Positions 55,577 through 58,578 of a DNA stretch of 58,578 bases are shown piece by piece. Below the pieces are notes generated by a model that saw only the letters and a program-made list of their open reading frames with translations, did not search any database and was not told where the DNA came from. Source of the stretch: Candidatus Cacconaster equi (GTDB taxonomy: Bacteria; Bacteroidota; Bacteroidia; Bacteroidales; UBA932). Every line of letters starts with the position of its first letter. The stretch's first letter is position 1. Where the stretch lies: contig JAGHSK010000019.1 in NCBI GenBank assembly GCA_018065895.1, positions 1 to 58,578 of the forward strand, given 5' to 3'. The translations under genes and the position numbers were made by a program.

Positions 55577-55607
55577 GTGATTTTAGCTGCTACGCATCTA
55601 AAATCAC
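55577..55607. repeat. Perfect 10-bp palindrome in the tail of copy A
   Basis: GTGATTTTAG at 55577-55586 and CTAAAATCAC at 55598-55607 with an 11-base loop. The matching place in copy B (57318-57348) has two mismatches, so this stem is less conserved than the 51-base units. Confidence 0.6.
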
Positions 55608-55785
55608 TCACACAGTCCTCGCAATTCGCTTCGCGAACCGGGGCATCTGCGTCCGCCGGCTATTTCGCTCTGCTAAAAGTGAGTCCTGCCCGCATCCTGT
55701 CTGCTTTGAGGAGCCTGGGATTTTGGTTTTGCGGCCTACGACTGCTTTTTTGTGAAATAGTCACATTGCCCCAAAAAGATTTGTT

Positions 55786-55793
55786 TAGTTTTG
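55786..55793 (+). promoter_or_regulatory. Promoter -7 box for the RhuM-like gene
   Basis: TAGTTTTG fits TAnnTTTG with TTG at 55766-55768, 17 bases upstream, as -33 candidate. The ATG follows 20 bases later. It lies just outside copy A. Confidence 0.6.
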
Positions 55794-55813
55794 TCCATAA
55801 GAACGTGTGATTT

Positions 55814-56707
55814 ATGGAAGAAGAGAAAGGGAAAGGCGAAGTCGTTCTTTATCAGCCGAACGACACTATTCGATTGGAGGTCAGGCTCGATCAGGAAACA
55901 GTATGGCTGACACAGCAACAGATTGCAGACTTGTTTTGTGTCAAGCAGCCTGCCGTATCAAAACACCTTTCCAATATCTTCAAAGAAGGCGAATTGGAAA
56001 AGAATTCAGTTCATTCCATTTTGGAATATACTGCCGCTGATGGAAAAGTTTATAGAACCCAGTTTTATAACCTTGATGCCATTCTTTCTGTCGGCTACAG
56101 AGTCAACAGCATCAATGCTACGGCGTTCCGTCGTTGGGCGACGTCTGTGCTGAAGCAGTATCTTCTCAGGGGTTATAGTTTCAACCGGCAGTTGATGCAG
56201 ATGGAGGAGAGGATTGATCGTAAGTTGAATGTTCATCAGGATGAAATCAGGGTTATCAAGGGTGTTCAACAGAAGCAGCAGTCCCAGATAGATTTTTTCG
56301 TACGTACTTCATTGCCTCCGGTTGAGGGGGTTTTCTTTGATGGACAGGTATGGGATGCCTACGAGTTGGTTTCAAAACTCATAAAGAGTGCCAGGCGCAG
56401 GGTTGTGATCATAGACAATTATATCGATGATTCGGTTCTGACGTTGTTGGATAAGCGTGATTCGGGTGTCTCAGCAGAGATATACACAATGCAAATATCG
56501 AAACAGCTGGCTTTGGATATGGCAAGACACGATGCGCAGTACGCGCCTATCCCAGTAAAAATTATCAAGTCAGTCCACGACAGGTTTCTCGTCATTGACG
56601 AGGATGTCTATCACGTTGGAGCTTCCATCAAGGATCTCGGAAAGAAATGGAGTGCAATAATTAAGATGAAGAGTCTTGATTCTTCTTCTCTTCTGTCCCA
56701 TATTTGA
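55814..56707 (+). CDS. RhuM-type HTH protein fused to a phospholipase-D-like domain
   Basis: 297 residues. The N-terminal half (about 10-125) matches the RhuM/phage-antirepressor-like domain: VWLTQQQIADLFCVKQPAVSKHL is a clear helix-turn-helix, followed by FYNLDAILSVGYRVNS and FRRWATSVLKQYL. A short coiled coil (about 135-165) leads to a PLD-like region with RRVVIIDNYIDDSVL and one HxK-type motif in which Lys is Arg (H255, R257, D262 in HDRFLVID), then VGASIKDLGKK. Related genes are common near mobile or defence loci in Bacteroidota. It has its own promoter and sits between two direct repeats. Role unknown. Confidence 0.8.
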   Translation: MEEEKGKGEVVLYQPNDTIRLEVRLDQETVWLTQQQIADLFCVKQPAVSKHLSNIFKEGELEKNSVHSILEYTAADGKVYRTQFYNLDAILSVGYRVNSINATAFRRWATSVLKQYLLRGYSFNRQLMQMEERIDRKLNVHQDEIRVIKGVQQKQQSQIDFFVRTSLPPVEGVFFDGQVWDAYELVSKLIKSARRRVVIIDNYIDDSVLTLLDKRDSGVSAEIYTMQISKQLALDMARHDAQYAPIPVKIIKSVHDRFLVIDEDVYHVGASIKDLGKKWSAIIKMKSLDSSSLLSHI

Positions 56708-57037
56708 GTTTGTTATTTTCCTTTGTCCTCGACGACGGCAGTTTTGGCAGAGGTGATTGCCGATCCTGGTGCTGTGGAGAATACTTTGCGAGATAGTTTG
56801 CTTTGGAGAACTGGCTGCCGCTGCCGTCGGCTTACAATTCATCGGGTAAACTGAGATTCAGGTAACGGGTATAGGCTACAGAGCAGCATCTAAGGGCTAC
56901 TGCGAGAACTTGACGCTCTTTTTCGGGCTTCAAGTTCCAAGGGTACCTCACTGGAGTACATCCCAGGGCACATTGCCGTTACTTGATTTCGGGAAATCAG
57001 AGCATAACATAAGTTTCAGCTACTGGGACGGGGCTTT
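56708..57037. other. 330-base stretch without a recognisable gene
   Basis: I see no convincing coding region, promoter box or RNA gene here. The only structure is a long-range inverted pair (CGACGGCAG at 56733-56741 and CTGCCGTCG at 56821-56829). It may be decayed DNA left by the duplication of the neighbouring module. Confidence 0.4.
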
Positions 57038-57461
57038 CTGCCACAAAAAAGGGTTTTTGTGTGGCAATTTGCTCACATTTCCGCCTTTCTGCCACAAAAA
57101 GAGGTCTCAGCGTGGCAGAAATAGGCTTCCTCCAGCTTTCTGCCGCAAATTTGCCTTGTTTCGTGGCAAACTCCCACATTTTTCCTCTTTCTGCCGCAAA
57201 AAAGGGACTTTGCGTGGCAATTCGCTATTCCGGCTCTGTCGCAGACAGGGATGCGTACGAGACTCACGGTTTCGCAGAGCTGCCTCTGTCCTTGACGTCC
57301 CCTTTGCTGCGGAACTCGCGATTTTAGCTGCTACGCATCCAAAATCACTCAGACAGTCCTCGCAATTCGCTTCGCGAACCGGGGCGTCTGCGTCCTCCGG
57401 CTATCTCGCTCTGCTCAAAGTGAGTCCTGTCTGCATCCTGTCTGCTATGGGGAGCCTGGGA
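57038..57461. repeat. Duplicated module, copy B, with four palindromic units
   Basis: Left arms start at 57038, 57089, 57140 and 57191 and right arms at 57061, 57112, 57163 and 57214, again 51-base period and 23-base offset. In units 3 and 4 the left arm is CTGCCGC, which still pairs with GTGGCA through a G-T pair. The remaining 220 bases match the tail of copy A. Confidence 0.85.
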
Positions 57462-57611
57462 ACGTCCGCTTGCAAGCCTTTGCTTTTTCTGCAAAGATAA
57501 CGGCCCTTGCCTTCAGCCGCAAGACGTACTTTTTCGAAGGCTTACCTTCAAACATCAGGTCTTTGACCTCAAAAGCCTAATAATCTGTAAACAAAAATCA
57601 GGACGGGTCAA

Positions 57612-57662
57612 GTCCGTTCTCTCTCCGCTATTCTGACGTTTCAGAACGGAGAATGAACGGAC
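57612..57662. repeat. Nested palindrome
   Basis: GTCCGTTC (57612-57619) and GAACGGAC (57655-57662) pair perfectly; after a 2-base mismatch six more pairs form (TCTCCG/CGGAGA). The loop itself contains TTCTG/CAGAA, so the stem may extend to the top. It lies between copy B and the FISUMP gene and could be a terminator, an attachment-type site or a structured RNA. The rest of 57462-57774 shows only the terminator pair described next. Confidence 0.5.
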
Positions 57663-57695
57663 AACGAACGGAGGGGTGGTGTTCAGGGATGGGGG

Positions 57696-57750
57696 ACAGG
57701 CTTCCAGCCTGTATAAACACTGCGCGCCACCCGGATGAGGCAGCGCGCAG
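57696..57750 (-). terminator. Two hairpins after the FISUMP gene
   Basis: On the minus strand, 24 bases after the stop codon, CTGCGCGC and GCGCGCAG (57720-57727 and 57743-57750) form a perfect 8-bp stem. A second stem, ACAGGCT/AGCCTGT with a 3-base loop (57696-57712), follows. T-runs are weak (TGTTTATA), so this is a probable rather than certain terminator. Confidence 0.5.
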
Positions 57751-57774
57751 GGAATTGCAGATAGTCCTAAAGTA

Positions 57775-58578
57775 TTATTCAGTGGTAGGAACATCCTTGA
57801 CGGGACGGATGGAACAGCCAGCGTAACGACTGGTCTTATTGTTGTATTTCAGTTGCGTAGAAAGATAGAACATAAGGCTATAAGCAGGTGAAGAATCTGT
57901 TGTTCCAGGGTATAGTACACTGCTCCAATAGTAACCCGCCTGGCCCGGAAATTGTAAATTTTCGTTACTTGTGCTGCCCGTAGCGGGGAAGAACAATAGA
58001 GCGTCGGCTTTGATATCTGTGGAAGTAATTGTTCCTTTTGTGTTATGTTGGCCATTTGTGCCCATTCCAGGCAAGAATACATAATATCCTTTGGCGTTAT
58101 CGTCCCATGCCCAATATGTGGCGCCAATCAATGCTCCTAACTCGGCTTCGGTAGGCATACGCCAGGTATCACCGAGAATAATGCGTGCAGCATCATCGGT
58201 ATTTTTGAGTTTGTTTTCTTCCGTTGTGTTATATTTTATATACTTTTTGGGGCTTTGCGTCTTATCGTAATACGGTGAAATGCCGACTGTTTCGCCAACA
58301 TCATCTTTATTGAATATATAGGGCTTGTCATCATTTGTCTTGAACACAAAGCCGTCCGTGCCAGTATCGTCAACACATTTGGTATTGGTGAAGGAATTGT
58401 AGATAAGAAGCCCCTTGTCTGTACCCGACTCGTTACCGCAGTATCCCGCATATGCCCCCCATTGGAAATAATCACCAACGACAGTGGGATAAATCGTACC
58501 AGGAACTGTGACGGCATCAGTATTGCCTCCTTTCCATTTCTTGTTTCCAGAATCGGTAATTGCAAGGTTCTGTGTCGA
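57775..58578 (-). CDS. FISUMP-type surface protein, 5' truncated by window end
   Basis: The frame is open from the window edge to TAA at 57775, 267 codons. An internal GTG at 58347 should not be taken as the start because conserved sequence continues upstream of it. Recognisable FISUMP-like pieces are GDYFQWGAYAGY, WRMPTEAELGALI, ALLFFPATGS, GYYWSSVLYP and the closing AGCSIRPV. The N-terminus, expected to hold a signal peptide or repeat domains, is outside the window. A second protein with this domain type is encoded at 17802. Confidence 0.78.
   Translation of the reverse strand, partial: STQNLAITDSGNKKWKGGNTDAVTVPGTIYPTVVGDYFQWGAYAGYCGNESGTDKGLLIYNSFTNTKCVDDTGTDGFVFKTNDDKPYIFNKDDVGETVGISPYYDKTQSPKKYIKYNTTEENKLKNTDDAARIILGDTWRMPTEAELGALIGATYWAWDDNAKGYYVFLPGMGTNGQHNTKGTITSTDIKADALLFFPATGSTSNENLQFPGQAGYYWSSVLYPGTTDSSPAYSLMFYLSTQLKYNNKTSRYAGCSIRPVKDVPTTE

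Larger units (their letters stand above)
55298..55720. repeat. Duplicated module, copy A
   Basis: The four-unit array plus a 220-base tail. It matches 57038-57461 with about 32 differences over 424 aligned positions by hand count, including one single-base insertion. Unit 2 is identical in both copies; unit 1 is most divergent. The tail is not similar to a gene I recognise. Both copies have the same orientation and bracket the RhuM-like gene. Confidence 0.85.

Noticed and set aside
55290-55580. Protein-coding genes across the palindromic arrays (also 54094-54318, 57061-57327)
   Set aside because: Frames are open on both strands because the period is divisible by three. No promoter, start context or known domain supports translation.
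56570-56842. Minus-strand reading frame overlapping the end of the RhuM-like gene
   Set aside because: Low-complexity, no recognisable domain, and more than half of it is antisense to a real gene.
55298-57220. CRISPR array
   Set aside because: The 51-base units have diverging loops and linkers rather than identical repeats with unique spacers, and no cas genes are present.
57775-58347. Complete gene starting at the internal GTG 58347
   Set aside because: The frame and recognisable FISUMP sequence continue upstream to the window edge, so this is a 5'-truncated gene.

Overview
The window reads as a chromosomal segment of a Bacteroidales bacterium (phylum Bacteroidota). Evidence: promoters of the TAnnTTTG (-7) type in most intergenic gaps, few Shine-Dalgarno sequences, many Bacteroidota-type lipoproteins (SPOR, FISUMP, TonB-plug, transglutaminase), and families such as DUF4491, CCDC81-type HU proteins and DUF4783. 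Genus cannot be fixed from the sequence alone.

Layout. 1-690: end of a DUF4491 gene, a short pair of palindromic repeat units, tRNA-Asn (minus) with its terminator, tRNA-Leu (plus). 690-5572: HU-like membrane protein, dnaG, metG. 5592-11036 (minus): an apparent operon rlmN, patatin/BamA-like phospholipase, recX, TonB-plug lipoprotein, then prfB with a programmed +1 frameshift. 11148-14926: recA-trpS-class I fumarase, closed by a strong terminator. 15004-17723 (minus): ApbE and a D-aminoacylase-like amidohydrolase. 17802-27496: FISUMP lipoprotein, phoH, SPOR lipoprotein, gcvT, an M28-like pseudo-peptidase fused to a TonB C-terminal domain, leuS, YitT, and two overlapping AraC-type HTH genes. 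27477-30280 (minus): trkA and aspA. 30344-34506: nucleosidase, orphan ABC ATPase, holA, cca, small HsdR-N nuclease. 34490-41958: tdk, DUF456, rsmI, HhH protein, an ABC exporter pair, a 5'-nucleotidase split over two genes, DUF4783, rlmH. 41955-48021: giant NtrY-like sensor kinase converging on der and an NtrC-like regulator without a DNA-binding domain. 48091-54136: cmk, ispH, efp, transglutaminase lipoprotein, parE, acyltransferase. Almost all of this is tightly packed housekeeping DNA with 1- to 30-base gene overlaps.

54137-58578 is the accessory end and the most interesting part. A Y1/HUH transposase of the REP-associated (RAYT) type, 54376-55281, lies between arrays of a palindromic element whose units repeat at exactly 51 bases. 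In every unit a CTGCCAC-like left arm is followed 23 bases later by a GTGGC right arm. Three units (one degenerate) precede the transposase and four follow it. The four-unit array plus a 220-base tail is duplicated (about 92% identical by hand count) at 57038-57461, so two direct copies bracket a RhuM-type HTH gene fused to a phospholipase-D-like domain. A canonical G-quadruplex motif sits directly before the first array. Two diverged units with the same 51/23 geometry and base-pair-preserving changes lie 54 kb away, at 253-333. I interpret this as a REP/RAYT-like system in a Bacteroidales genome; the geometry is read from the sequence, the mobilisation role is inference.

The last gene, a FISUMP-type surface protein, is cut by the window end.
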